A DNA stretch of 32,713 bases from Clostridia bacterium (GTDB lineage Bacteria > Bacillota > Clostridia > Oscillospirales > Acutalibacteraceae), in NCBI GenBank assembly GCA_017395425.1, contig JAFPUM010000057.1:1-32713 (forward strand), in the 5' to 3' direction. Below, one piece after another: positions 15,230 to 22,227 of this stretch. Numbering within the stretch: position 1 is the stretch's first letter; each line of letters begins with the position of its first letter. The translations under genes were made by a program, and so were the position numbers. The notes beneath the pieces were generated by a model. It was given only the letters and a program-made list of their open reading frames with translations, was not told the origin of the DNA and did not search any database.

Positions 15230-16628
15230 AATATTCTCGCGCCTCCTTTGAGTAATTATAAACTTCCGATGTGATGTCATGGGCTTCCTTTTGAGACAAA
15301 CCTTGCGCCATCAGTTCTCTTTCCATTTTCTCATGCCTTAACAACGTAATATCATGTAGGAGAATATTTTTCCCATCAATTAGTCGTTGCCATGATTGTG
15401 CCATTAAATAGCTTGCATCAAAGTAATCATATCTACCTTCACCTAGATCATGCTTTTCAAGAAAAACGAAACTCTTAATTGAGTGAATCAAGTCTTCATC
15501 GAATCCTGTGTTCTCGGCAATGCGCCGCACATCGGTAGACATCTTGCGAACAGAAGCATAGTAGCGTTTAGCATGATCCTCAGCTTCATCGCTATCGGGA
15601 TTTAATCCACCTGAAACTATTCTACCACCGTCAGCCGCATTTTTCAAGTCCCAAACCGAAGGAATCTGCCGGTCGTAATTCTGACCATACAGTGCGTTCC
15701 AGCGGTCAAGGCGGGGAACGGATTCCCCGGCAATCCAACGCCCGATCTCGTCGCCGATGACTTCCAGCGATTCCGGGACAACGCCGTACTGGACGCAAAG
15801 GCATTGGGGGTGAGGGAGTGGGATTTCATTGGGCGTCCAGTTGCCCATGCCGAAGCCCTCATCATGTTCGGCGTAATCGTCGCACTCGTCGGGACCGAAT
15901 GGAATCACCTGCCGGAAAAGGTGGGCGTCGCTCAATTCCCAGTGCATGACTTCGACATAAGGATTCTGCACACAAACCTTCTGATTGGCGAGAAAGTAGG
16001 AATGGTTGATAGCCGTCCGCGCCAGACGCTGGGCGTTGTAATCGATTTGTTTTCCGGCGAGATGGGGATAAACCCTCCCCCAATCCCAATCGCGTTTTGC
16101 TTTGGGCTTGACGTACTGTTCCAAATCCTTCGCCAGCTCATAGGCGGATTTGTGTTCCGCGATGCCGCGATTGACCATGTAATCAATGTCATGCTCAAAG
16201 GTCTTGGAAGCCGTCCAGATGCGATCGGATAAACCCTTGTTGTCCTGATAAATCTGCCCGGTGATGAGGTTGGTGAGGATGTCGTCGGGGGTGACGGCGA
16301 ACATGTCGCGGAAGGACTGCCCGCCGACGGCTTCCCAGAAATCCCCGTCCGCGGCAATGGGAAGATTGGCGGAACGTTTCAAGCCCTGATAGGTCACATC
16401 ATACAGCCCGGCACGTAATTCCCGCGCACGCTTGTCCAGCGCGTCGGCGTATTCTGTCGCCCATCGATGAGAGAGCGTGCGCTTCTTCATGGAAGCGGCT
16501 TGTGAGGATAAATCCTTCGCGGCATCCTCGTAGAGCGAGGCGATCTGCCCGGACACCTGCCGGATATTGACCAGATGATCCCGCCGCGCCTGCCGCATCA
16601 AATCTCTGTAATGGGGGTTATTCGCCAT
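15198..16628 (-). CDS. MuF/SPP1 gp7 head protein with toxin-like C-terminal domain
   Basis: 476 residues. Residues 1-195 are helical. Residues 196-290 hold the MuF core: QRLARTAINHSYFLANQK, an ELSDAHLFRQ region, then CDDY and PLPHPQCLCVQYG. After a linker (about 290-345), residues 346-476 form a separate domain: EDHAKRYYASVRKMSTDVRR, ENTGFDEDLIHSIKSFVFLE, FDASYLMAQSWQRLIDGK, LLRHEKMERELMAQGL and EAHD. Conserved-looking polar groups are His432-Glu433, Glu436 and His450. This domain is not needed in plain gp7 proteins and resembles toxin tips of MuF polymorphic toxins delivered with the virion. Its base composition is more AT-rich than the head part. It overlaps the portal gene by 11 bp. Confidence 0.8.
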   Translation of the reverse strand: MANNPHYRDLMRQARRDHLVNIRQVSGQIASLYEDAAKDLSSQAASMKKRTLSHRWATEYADALDKRARELRAGLYDVTYQGLKRSANLPIAADGDFWEAVGGQSFRDMFAVTPDDILTNLITGQIYQDNKGLSDRIWTASKTFEHDIDYMVNRGIAEHKSAYELAKDLEQYVKPKAKRDWDWGRVYPHLAGKQIDYNAQRLARTAINHSYFLANQKVCVQNPYVEVMHWELSDAHLFRQVIPFGPDECDDYAEHDEGFGMGNWTPNEIPLPHPQCLCVQYGVVPESLEVIGDEIGRWIAGESVPRLDRWNALYGQNYDRQIPSVWDLKNAADGGRIVSGGLNPDSDEAEDHAKRYYASVRKMSTDVRRIAENTGFDEDLIHSIKSFVFLEKHDLGEGRYDYFDASYLMAQSWQRLIDGKNILLHDITLLRHEKMERELMAQGLSQKEAHDITSEVYNYSKEAREYYGEIEKHKKK

Positions 16629-18045
16629 CCGGCATCAGCTCGCTTTCTGCGGCTGAAATAAAACTGTCGGAAAACAGCGTCTCTTCCTTCTTGATCTGAA
16701 GCAACTCGGCGTCTGCGTCGGGAGCGGTGCCCCATTTTTCGATGTAGGATTTGCGCGAACGAACCTGACGGGAAACTTCCTGCATGTCGTTTGCCATCTC
16801 GTCAAAATCGTCCTCGAGAATGGGATAGAGCGATTCGACGTTTACCGTCAGCGCGTCCTCGTCGTAGGCGAAACCGTGATAAATGGATTCCATTTTCAGT
16901 ACGGCAAACGCCATCCATTCGAGTGCCGGACGCCAGCTTGCCCACTTGCCCTCGCAACGGGAGATGAGTTCCCAGTAGAGCGCCTTCATACTCTTGCCGG
17001 ACTGCATCAGCCCGCGGAGCTGTTCCAGCCCGACGTTGGGAACGCTGAGCAGGTCAAACATATCGTTCTTGGTGCGGGTGATAGCTGCCTCGAACCGTTC
17101 GGAATAACTGAACCCGGCTTCGAGCTTGTCAAGCCGAGCCTGACCGCCCTCTTTGGCTGGGTTGGCGGGGTCGGTCTGTAAATCAATCAGCGCGCCGGGA
17201 GAGATTTTCATTGCGTCGAGCGATTCCGCTTTGGCGTCCACAGCGACGGTCTGGGGGAACATATTGAACCGGAGCGCGTCGGCGTCGTCGGAGAGAAGAT
17301 GGTTGTAGCTGTTCTGGAGCTCAATGAGGTCTTCCACGTCGCTTTCGCCCTTCATATCGCCGGATAACCCGCCGTTGAGAATGACACAGCAGGGGATGAA
17401 ATCCAGCCCGGTGTCCACATCCTGCCCGCCTTCCAGCAACTGCCCGAACCCGTTGTATACGCCCTCATTCAGCCAGCACCGACCGTTTTCCAGCCAATAT
17501 TTCTGTTTCCATAGCCGCTGATCAGCGCGATTCTGTTCGTCATTGATCTGATAGAAGAAGATGATTTTGTCGAGAATGTCGCAATCGTCGTCGGTGACGG
17601 AATAGACGAATTCGGGGGACGGACGGAAGGAAACGCGGACAGGTTTGTCCTTGCCGCCGCTGATTTTGAGCGCGACGCGCTTGCCGATGAAGCAATCCAG
17701 CCCCGCCTGCATGAGCTTGTTGTTCCAGCGGGAACGTTTTAACGCGCCATCCAAAAACCTCTGTGCTTTGTCAACGGTTTCAGCAGACGCCTCGCGGTCA
17801 GAATCGAAGGTAATCTCCGGCGCACGCCCGAACATGAATTCCGCTTCCCGTTTGATGAGCTTTTTGACGAGGTTGACGCGCTTCTTGGTGGGACGGTAAT
17901 CCAATCCCTGCGGCAGCTCCCAATCCTGCCCCTTGCCGTCATAAAAATCGTAAAGCCGGATGATCTGACCAATGTCCTTCAGTACGGTTTGCCCGTAAAG
18001 CCCGGACATCTCCGCCAATAAAATACGCATAGGCGATTCCGTCAA
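16618..18045 (-). CDS. Portal protein (SPP1 gp6-like)
   Basis: 475 residues. The TTG start at 18045 has AGGGAG nine bases upstream; an ATG at 18030 lacks one. Recognisable stretches are YDFYDGKGQDWELPQGLDYR, VNLVKKLIKREAEFMFGR, the LIELQNSYNHLLSDDADALR stem helix, and FSYSERFEAAITRTKNDMFD with SVPNVGLEQLRGLMQSGKSM. These are typical of the SPP1 gp6 portal family. It forms the dodecameric channel for DNA entry and joins terminase and neck. It lies between the large terminase and the MuF protein, the standard order. The C-terminal residues overlap the next start. Confidence 0.9.
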   Translation of the reverse strand: MTESPMRILLAEMSGLYGQTVLKDIGQIIRLYDFYDGKGQDWELPQGLDYRPTKKRVNLVKKLIKREAEFMFGRAPEITFDSDREASAETVDKAQRFLDGALKRSRWNNKLMQAGLDCFIGKRVALKISGGKDKPVRVSFRPSPEFVYSVTDDDCDILDKIIFFYQINDEQNRADQRLWKQKYWLENGRCWLNEGVYNGFGQLLEGGQDVDTGLDFIPCCVILNGGLSGDMKGESDVEDLIELQNSYNHLLSDDADALRFNMFPQTVAVDAKAESLDAMKISPGALIDLQTDPANPAKEGGQARLDKLEAGFSYSERFEAAITRTKNDMFDLLSVPNVGLEQLRGLMQSGKSMKALYWELISRCEGKWASWRPALEWMAFAVLKMESIYHGFAYDEDALTVNVESLYPILEDDFDEMANDMQEVSRQVRSRKSYIEKWGTAPDADAELLQIKKEETLFSDSFISAAESELMPDGE

Positions 18046-18061
18046 TCCACATCACTCCCTT

Positions 18062-18090
18062 CAAAAAATATACTTCCGCATTCCGAATTA
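18062..18090. repeat. Dispersed repeat family B, short copy
   Basis: AAAAAATATACTTCCGCATT and the following CCGAATTA. The AAAAAATATA(C/T)TTCC part is also found just beside family A copy 1 at about 5536-5549. The large terminase TAA stop lies at its edge. Confidence 0.55.
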
Positions 18091-19398
18091 AAACCTCCCG
18101 CCGCGCCCAGAGACCGAAGGACGCACGGACGTATTTGTAAGCACATCAAAATACACGCCGTACCGAAGCGCGTCACAACAGTGGTCGTTTTCCTTGAGCG
18201 GTCTGTCCTCGCCGGTCTTTTGGGCGTGCTTCACGTCCCAGACGTAGGAATGCAGCTCCTTAACCGTGTGGACACAGCGGGGCGCAAAGGTCAACCGTCG
18301 CTGTTCCAATTCAACGGCAACGGCAGCGATACCGGCAGTGACGGCATTTTTGGCGGGAACAATATTTGTGAATCCCTCATGCCTCAGCCGTGTAATAAAG
18401 GAGCTGGCGGACGGGTCCACGATGATGAGCATATCCCGCCGACCGCCGGAAAAGGCGAGCATATCGGCGGCATACTGCGCGTCGTCCTTTTGAATCGCAA
18501 TGCCGGATTCCTCCCCCCTGCCGCTGTGGTAGAACTCGCGGTCAACGTGGTGCCGGATGCCGTCACCGACACCGGCAGCGACAAAGTGAAGGAAAACGCA
18601 GGGATTGAAGGTGCCGTAGTCCACGGCGATGAATTCCCGCTCCGGCACAAACGGAGCCGCATCCACCACATTGCCGTCTTCGGCGAACATGGAGTAGATC
18701 ACGCCGTCCGCAACCGCCCATTCGCCCAGGATAAAGCGCCGGGCGAAGACCCCGGCATACATCGCGCGGTATTTTTGCAAGGTTGCGGGCGAGAGGGTGA
18801 GGTTGTCGGTCATGGCGAAATGGAGATAGACCAGCCGACGTTCCTCCCGACGGTCAATCCAGCCGGTTTTGAACCAATGGAAAGGACCTTCCGGGTTGCA
18901 GTTGAACCACCACTTCGCACCCTCGACAGAGCAACGCGCCGTCGCCTGATTGACGAAGGATTCCGGCATGAGGGCAACTTCATCAAAGAACGCGCCCGCG
19001 AGCGTCACGCCCTGAATGAGGTCCTGAGAACTCTCATCCTTGCCGCCGAAGAGGTAGAAATAATTGACGTTCCCGCCGCACTGAATCACCAGCAGATTCT
19101 CGGCGCGCCTGTCGGTACAGACACAGCAGAGACCGGGCAACATCTGTTTGAGCGGGGCGATGACATTCCGGCGCAACGCACCGATGGTCTTGCCGCAGAT
19201 CGCAAAATTCATGCCGCGGAAGGATTCCATTGCCCAGCGGACGAAGGAGAGCGACATGCTGACCGTCTTGCCGGAGCGGATCGCACCGTCGGCGATCACA
19301 CCATCGTAACTGGCATAGGGAGAACCCCCGCGCCACCACGACAGTATTTTCAACTGTTTGGGAGAAAACGGTTGAAAGTCAAAGGAAGATTTCATCAT
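18088..19398 (-). CDS. Terminase large subunit (PBSX-type)
   Basis: 436 residues. The N-terminal ATPase has a Walker A-like GAIRSGKT at 38-45 and Walker B AGAFFDEVALM with Asp139-Glu140. The C-terminal RNase H-like nuclease shows EFIAVDYGTFNPCVF near 245 and MLIIVDPSASSF near 320. The length is normal for the family. It cuts and translocates concatemeric DNA into the prohead through the portal. The start ATGATG overlaps the stop of the small subunit gene. Its TAA stop falls on the edge of a short repeat (18062-18090). Confidence 0.93.
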   Translation of the reverse strand: MMKSSFDFQPFSPKQLKILSWWRGGSPYASYDGVIADGAIRSGKTVSMSLSFVRWAMESFRGMNFAICGKTIGALRRNVIAPLKQMLPGLCCVCTDRRAENLLVIQCGGNVNYFYLFGGKDESSQDLIQGVTLAGAFFDEVALMPESFVNQATARCSVEGAKWWFNCNPEGPFHWFKTGWIDRREERRLVYLHFAMTDNLTLSPATLQKYRAMYAGVFARRFILGEWAVADGVIYSMFAEDGNVVDAAPFVPEREFIAVDYGTFNPCVFLHFVAAGVGDGIRHHVDREFYHSGRGEESGIAIQKDDAQYAADMLAFSGGRRDMLIIVDPSASSFITRLRHEGFTNIVPAKNAVTAGIAAVAVELEQRRLTFAPRCVHTVKELHSYVWDVKHAQKTGEDRPLKENDHCCDALRYGVYFDVLTNTSVRPSVSGRGGRF

Positions 19399-19766
19399 CC
19401 ATTCCCTTCATTTTTCCAGACAGCCTCGGAAGCGGTCAGCGCGTCGGCGAGGGAGCGGCGTTCCTCTTCGGAGAAGCTGTCTCCGTCATCATGCCGACGG
19501 CGGATTTCATCCGTCTCCGCCTTGATTTTTGCGAGCTGGGCGCGCTTGAGTTTTTTGTCAAGGTCGTCGGAAGCCTCACCGTGAAGCTCAATCATAAGCC
19601 GAATTGCGTTGACATTTCCACCCGCAGCCTCTTCATAAAGCGCGTCCAGCACGTTGTCCAATTCATCGGGATTGTCATTCAGACGGCGTTTCAGGGCGGA
19701 TCGGAACCCTCTGGCGGCACCGCTAGCCTTACCGCCCTTTTTGGCAATTTCTCGCTGTTCGTTCAT
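19395..19766 (-). CDS. Terminase small subunit
   Basis: 123 residues from ATG at 19766, with AAAAGGG about nine bases upstream; the ATG at 19775 lies too close to that site. The N-terminus NEQREIAKKGGKASGAARGF is the basic Gly/Ala-rich pattern at the start of many small terminases. RLNDNPDELDNVLDALYEEA and NVNAIRLMIELHGEA follow, then a charged coiled coil. It should bind the pac or cos site and recruit the large subunit. It is the first gene of the late operon, directly downstream of the early/late terminator, and overlaps the large subunit gene by 4 bp. Confidence 0.8.
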   Translation of the reverse strand: MNEQREIAKKGGKASGAARGFRSALKRRLNDNPDELDNVLDALYEEAAGGNVNAIRLMIELHGEASDDLDKKLKRAQLAKIKAETDEIRRRHDDGDSFSEEERRSLADALTASEAVWKNEGNG

Positions 19767-19840
19767 GGAATCCATGCCCTTTTAAGTTTTCATCATTCAC
19801 TCGCCTCACCTTCTTCAAAAGGAAATAAAAGAAATGCACG

Positions 19841-19885
19841 AAAAAGCAGAAAAAGCCGCCCGGAAAAAGAACGGCTTTTTCTGCT
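19841..19885 (-). terminator. Early/late boundary terminator (bidirectional)
   Basis: AGCAGAAAAAGCCG and its exact complement (14-bp stem, 13-nt loop), followed on the minus strand by a short T-run (complement of AAAA at 19841-19844); T5 also lies in the stem. It is between the sigma-like regulator and the small terminase gene and should stop early transcription. Confidence 0.82.
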
Positions 19886-19949
19886 GTTTAGGATTAGGAG
19901 TTGAATCAAAACTTCCGGTAAAATCAAAGATAAAAGGAATATCCCCCGA

Positions 19950-20105
19950 CTGTCGGCGCGGTGGAAATGAGGAAAAACCCGCACCGACAGGCAAGTAGGG
20001 AAATCGGAGGCAATCCCAAATGAATCAAGCACTGTCCGCACTTGCTCATGATAGTATTTTACCACACAACCCACTATCATTCACTATCATTTTTCAGTTT
20101 TTCGG
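19950..20105. promoter_or_regulatory. Early/late intergenic region with hairpin and ATGATAGT repeats
   Basis: The interval from 19767 to 20076 (about 310 bp) holds no convincing gene. Besides the terminator it has CTGTCGG(C/T)GCGG paired across a 17-nt loop (19950-19961 with 19979-19990). At the regulator stop, ACTATCATT occurs twice (about 20080-20100) with an inverted ATGATAGT at about 20048. It is the likely place of the late promoter and of regulator binding; no sigma-A promoter was evident. Confidence 0.45.
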
Positions 20106-20502
20106 AGATAATTTTGATTGTCTGATTATATCGCCGCCACATCGTCGCGGGAGAAATGTATAGTCGTTCGGGGACATCCTCAAACCGCACGCCGTCAATG
20201 TAATGCAAGCGGAGGATCGCGGCACCGTCGGGGTCATCGGCGAGAGTGATCAGGGCTTCCGCGTCGGCACGGGCAGATACCGCTTGCCGTTCCAAGGATT
20301 TGAGCCGGTGTTCGAGCGCGTCGATTTTTTCAATGGCAGCCTCGAGGGAATTCCTCCGACCGCCGGGGAGCGCGTCGGCTTTGACGGTACGGGGAACGGT
20401 CATATCGGCGCGGCGGCGTGCGATTTCGCGGCGCAATTTCCGGCAGTCGCGGCGCAGCTCATTGTAACGCCGCAGCCGGGATTTGACTTCTTCAATGGTC
20501 AT
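20077..20502 (-). CDS. Sigma-70 region-4-like late regulator
   Basis: 141 residues from ATG at 20502, ten bases after GGAGG. The N-terminal half is a basic coiled coil (SRLRRYNELRRDCRKLRREI). The C-terminal part, ILRLHYIDGVRFEDVPERL, then YISPATMWRRYNQTIKII, is a helix-turn-helix like sigma region 4 or the DUF1492/ArpU phage regulators. Such proteins, placed last in the early operon and directly before the terminase genes, usually switch on late transcription. Its stop lies in a set of ATGATAGT repeats. The start overlaps the preceding zinc-finger gene by 11 bp. Confidence 0.72.
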   Translation of the reverse strand: MTIEEVKSRLRRYNELRRDCRKLRREIARRRADMTVPRTVKADALPGGRRNSLEAAIEKIDALEHRLKSLERQAVSARADAEALITLADDPDGAAILRLHYIDGVRFEDVPERLYISPATMWRRYNQTIKIISEKLKNDSE

Positions 20503-20662
20503 GATTGGCATTCCTCCCCGCACTTTCCTCAGCAGCCTGCATCCTGATCTTTGCACCGATAGCCATCAGCCGTCTGACCACCTTCAATTTTTCCTCACAG
20601 GCTTTGCAATACAGCCGCCCCTGAACAGCCGCCTTGCGGCAATAATAGCACCGCTTCACCAT
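20492..20662 (-). CDS. Small zinc-knuckle protein, 56 aa
   Basis: ATG at 20662 follows AAAGGGT at eight bases. The product starts MVKRCYYCRKAAVQG and continues RLYCKACEEKLKVVRRL, giving two CxxC pairs (Cys5/Cys8 and Cys19/Cys22), a compact zinc ribbon followed by a basic helix. The TGA lies inside the next gene's start region, so the pair is coupled to the sigma-like regulator. Small treble-clef/zinc-ribbon proteins are frequent in front of clostridial phage late regulators. DNA or RNA binding is likely but unproved. Confidence 0.7.
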   Translation of the reverse strand: MVKRCYYCRKAAVQGRLYCKACEEKLKVVRRLMAIGAKIRMQAAEESAGRNANHDH

Positions 20663-20668
20663 AACCGC

Positions 20669-20896
20669 TTACCCTTTCGATTGGTCCTTGATTTTGATAA
20701 AAAGCCTGACCAGCGCATCCTCCGCCTGTTTCCTGTCAGGAAAGCGCTGAATCGCACCGCGGGAGTGTTCGCTTTCCCACATAATCGCCCAGGGATTTTC
20801 CTCGTTGTCAATCCGGGAGACATCCAATTCCACCATATGAATATAGGTCACGTTGTTCAAATTGAGCAGTATCCCCAGATCGGTTTTAATCCACAT
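20669..20896 (-). CDS. Hypothetical early protein, 75 aa
   Basis: ATG preceded by TTGGAGGTAATACGTT. The product contains MWIKTDLGILLNLNNVTYIH, ENPWAIMWESEHSRGAIQRF and a C-terminal helix QAEDALVRLFIKIKDQ. It looks like one small alpha/beta domain resembling the short proteins with a conserved N-terminal strand found near MazG genes in Bacillota phages. No catalytic motif was seen. It lies 6 bp upstream of the zinc-knuckle gene, in the same operon. Confidence 0.65.
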   Translation of the reverse strand: MWIKTDLGILLNLNNVTYIHMVELDVSRIDNEENPWAIMWESEHSRGAIQRFPDRKQAEDALVRLFIKIKDQSKG

Positions 20897-20908
20897 AACG
20901 TATTACCT

Positions 20909-20974
20909 CCAAAATTACTATTCATTATTCGTTATTCATTATTCGCTCTTCATTTAGCGAGCGAACGCGAGCGC
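20909..20974. repeat. Dispersed repeat family A, copy 4 (truncated)
   Basis: CTCCAAAATTACTATTCATT units and end ATTTAGCGAGCGAACGCGAG, without the CAGCGCGAAGCGCT palindrome. It lies 12 bp upstream of the start of the gene at 20669-20896. Confidence 0.75.
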
Positions 20975-21074
20975 TTCTCCCTCTCCCCCGGAGAAATTAC
21001 CCCCTCCCCCGACCGAAAACCGGGAATTTTACCCCTTTCAATGAGTGGGGGGAGGGCTAAGTCAAACCATGTTG

Positions 21075-21263
21075 TCACTGCTTGCGACAGTCGCCCGACA
21101 CCACCATACAGGCATAAAAAATCGTCACCACGATAGCCGCCAGCACGAGCGCGCCGGAAATCAAAACATATTTCATCATTTGCAGCACCTTCTTTCCACT
21201 GATTATCTCAATCGCGACAGACAACGCCGCCATATCCTCACGCCAGATTGGTCTTCGTGTCAT
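21075..21263 (-). CDS. Small single-membrane-segment protein
   Basis: 62 residues from ATG at 21263, six bases after GGGGGA; this start overlaps the MazG-like gene by 26 bp. The cytoplasmic part reads MTRRPIWREDMAALSVAIEI. A hydrophobic helix follows (YVLISGALVLAAIVVTIFYA) and a short tail with two Cys. A second ATGATG inside the frame (near 21180) is preceded by its own AGAAGGTG site and would give only the membrane part (about 34 residues). Both forms may be made. Function is unknown. Confidence 0.55.
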   Translation of the reverse strand: MTRRPIWREDMAALSVAIEIISGKKVLQMMKYVLISGALVLAAIVVTIFYACMVVSGDCRKQ

Positions 21264-21567
21264 GTTCATTCCCCCGAATCCGTTCCAACTGCCGTTCAAT
21301 TTTTAAATCCACCATTTTCCAGACGTCCTTTTCAAAATCCTCGATGTAGACGATTTGGTCAATCATAATCAGCACATCAGCGATTTCCTCGATCAATGCC
21401 GCACGGGAGGCGGCAAGACTTTCGGAGCAAGGCGCTTGTGCAGCCAGAACGCGATAGCGTTTGATAGCGGCTTTGGCAAGTTCCGCGCATTCCTCCGCGG
21501 TCTGAATCAACTGACTTTCCTCGCCATAACGTCCCTCGATCAGGGCGATAGCGCTTTCATAGGTCAT
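21238..21567 (-). CDS. MazG-like nucleotide pyrophosphohydrolase
   Basis: 109 residues, ATG after AGGAGGATTGAGAA, overlapping the previous stop (ATGA). The all-alpha NTP-PPase pattern is visible: QTAEECAELAKAAIKRYRVL gives the first EExxE-type metal site and AALIEEIADVLIMIDQIV gives the ExxD site. Proteins of this type hydrolyse (d)NTPs to monophosphates, and in phages are thought to adjust nucleotide pools or alarmone response. Length is normal for single-domain phage members. Confidence 0.8.
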   Translation of the reverse strand: MTYESAIALIEGRYGEESQLIQTAEECAELAKAAIKRYRVLAAQAPCSESLAASRAALIEEIADVLIMIDQIVYIEDFEKDVWKMVDLKIERQLERIRGNEHDTKTNLA

Positions 21568-21764
21568 TTCTCAATCCTCCTGTTCCATACTTCAATTGCT
21601 TGTTCCTTTGTGTGTGCATTGCGGAGAAGTATCGCCAGCTTTATTATACACTCACTCTTTTTCAGGTCGTGGTAGGCGAAAAAGTGCTTTGTGTGTTCTG
21701 AATACTCTATCTCCACTTGTTCTCCGCAGAACGGGCAGGGCTTTAAATTCATCTGATTATCCAT
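21564..21764 (-). CDS. Lar-like restriction alleviation/zinc-finger protein
   Basis: 66 residues from ATG at 21764 (MDNQMNLKPCPFCGEQ), with GGAG nine bases upstream. A longer reading reaches 21860 but runs through a hairpin region and is not protein-like. It has CPFCG at residues 9-13, then HFFAYHDLKKSECIIK and a final KEQAIEVWNRRIEK. This is the Lar-family fold: CPFCG zinc knuckle and a closing EAxxxWNRR motif. Lar modulates type I restriction in Rac prophage. For phage homologs the function is inferred. Confidence 0.75.
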   Translation of the reverse strand: MDNQMNLKPCPFCGEQVEIEYSEHTKHFFAYHDLKKSECIIKLAILLRNAHTKEQAIEVWNRRIEK

Positions 21765-21789
21765 ATATTTTTTCTCCATGTAATTTTTC

Positions 21790-21848
21790 CGCTTGATTTC
21801 CGCTTGTTTTTGGCTTTGCGCTTGTTTTATTGTACAAACAAGCGCAAA
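21790..21848. other. CGCTTG motif cluster with 13-bp hairpin
   Basis: Three direct CGCTTG units (about 21790, 21801, 21819) and one inverted unit. TTTGCGCTTGTTT at 21815-21827 and its exact complement at 21836-21848 enclose an 8-nt loop. It lies in the 92-bp gap before the Lar-like gene. No T-run follows the hairpin on either strand, so it is not a clear terminator. It may be an operator or origin-related site. Confidence 0.5.
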
Positions 21849-21856
21849 ACCATTTC

Positions 21857-22081
21857 TCATTCATGCCGTTCAAAATACCTCCTCACTTTCATAGCAGCGT
21901 CATGAAAACTGTCCGCTTTCAGCAGTACGACCATGCCGGAATCGATCCAGCGGACGGAAAAGAGCCTGCCGCCGTGGTACTGGACGGTATAGGTTCCGAT
22001 TATCTCCACACTCTCTCCGTTGTCGAAGACGGGGTAGTGTGCCATCAAGTCACGGGCGGCTTGATCAATTGCGTGTCCCAT
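21857..22081 (-). CDS. Hypothetical early protein, 74 aa
   Basis: ATG nine bases after GAAGGAGG. The product has DQAARDLMAHYPVFDNGESV and then strands with TYTVQYHGGRLFSVRWIDSG, ending in a basic helix KVRRYFERHE. No known family is recognised. It directly follows the iteron region that lies downstream of the primase-helicase gene and may be translated from the same early transcript. Confidence 0.6.
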   Translation of the reverse strand: MGHAIDQAARDLMAHYPVFDNGESVEIIGTYTVQYHGGRLFSVRWIDSGMVVLLKADSFHDAAMKVRRYFERHE

Positions 22082-22108
22082 TGAAAAAATCCTCCTTCAA
22101 AATTTCTG

Positions 22109-22224
22109 TATGTAGGGTTATGTAGGGTTTGAACCTAAAATAAATTCTCTCTCTATAAAATCAATTTTCAAATTCCCTGCGAAAGAAATTATTTTAACCC
22201 TACAACCCTACATAACCCTACATA
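22109..22224. other. Candidate phage replication origin (iterons)
   Basis: Two 21-bp arms, 22109-22129 and 22204-22224, are perfect inverted copies (left begins TATGTAGGGTTATGTAGGGT). Together with an additional AACCCTAC at 22196 there are five TAGGGTT units. The 74 bp between them is AT-rich. The cluster starts 4 bp after the stop of the primase-helicase gene. Iterons plus an unwinding region beside the replication gene are typical of phage origins. Binding is not shown. Confidence 0.6.
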
Positions 22225-22227
22225 GAC

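Noticed and set aside
18181-19584. 467-codon open frame on the plus strand
   Set aside because: Antisense shadow of both terminase genes, produced by GC-rich codon bias.
19793-20080. 95-codon frame on the minus strand between early and late genes
   Set aside because: It crosses the terminator and hairpins, has no ribosome site and reads as unlikely Leu/Phe/Arg-rich sequence. The region is better explained as regulatory.
21002-21060. C-rich/G-rich pairing (CCCTCCCCC with GGGGGGAGGG) as a terminator
   Set aside because: The arms can pair but the loop is long and no T-run follows on the minus strand; it could be a structured element but evidence is weak.
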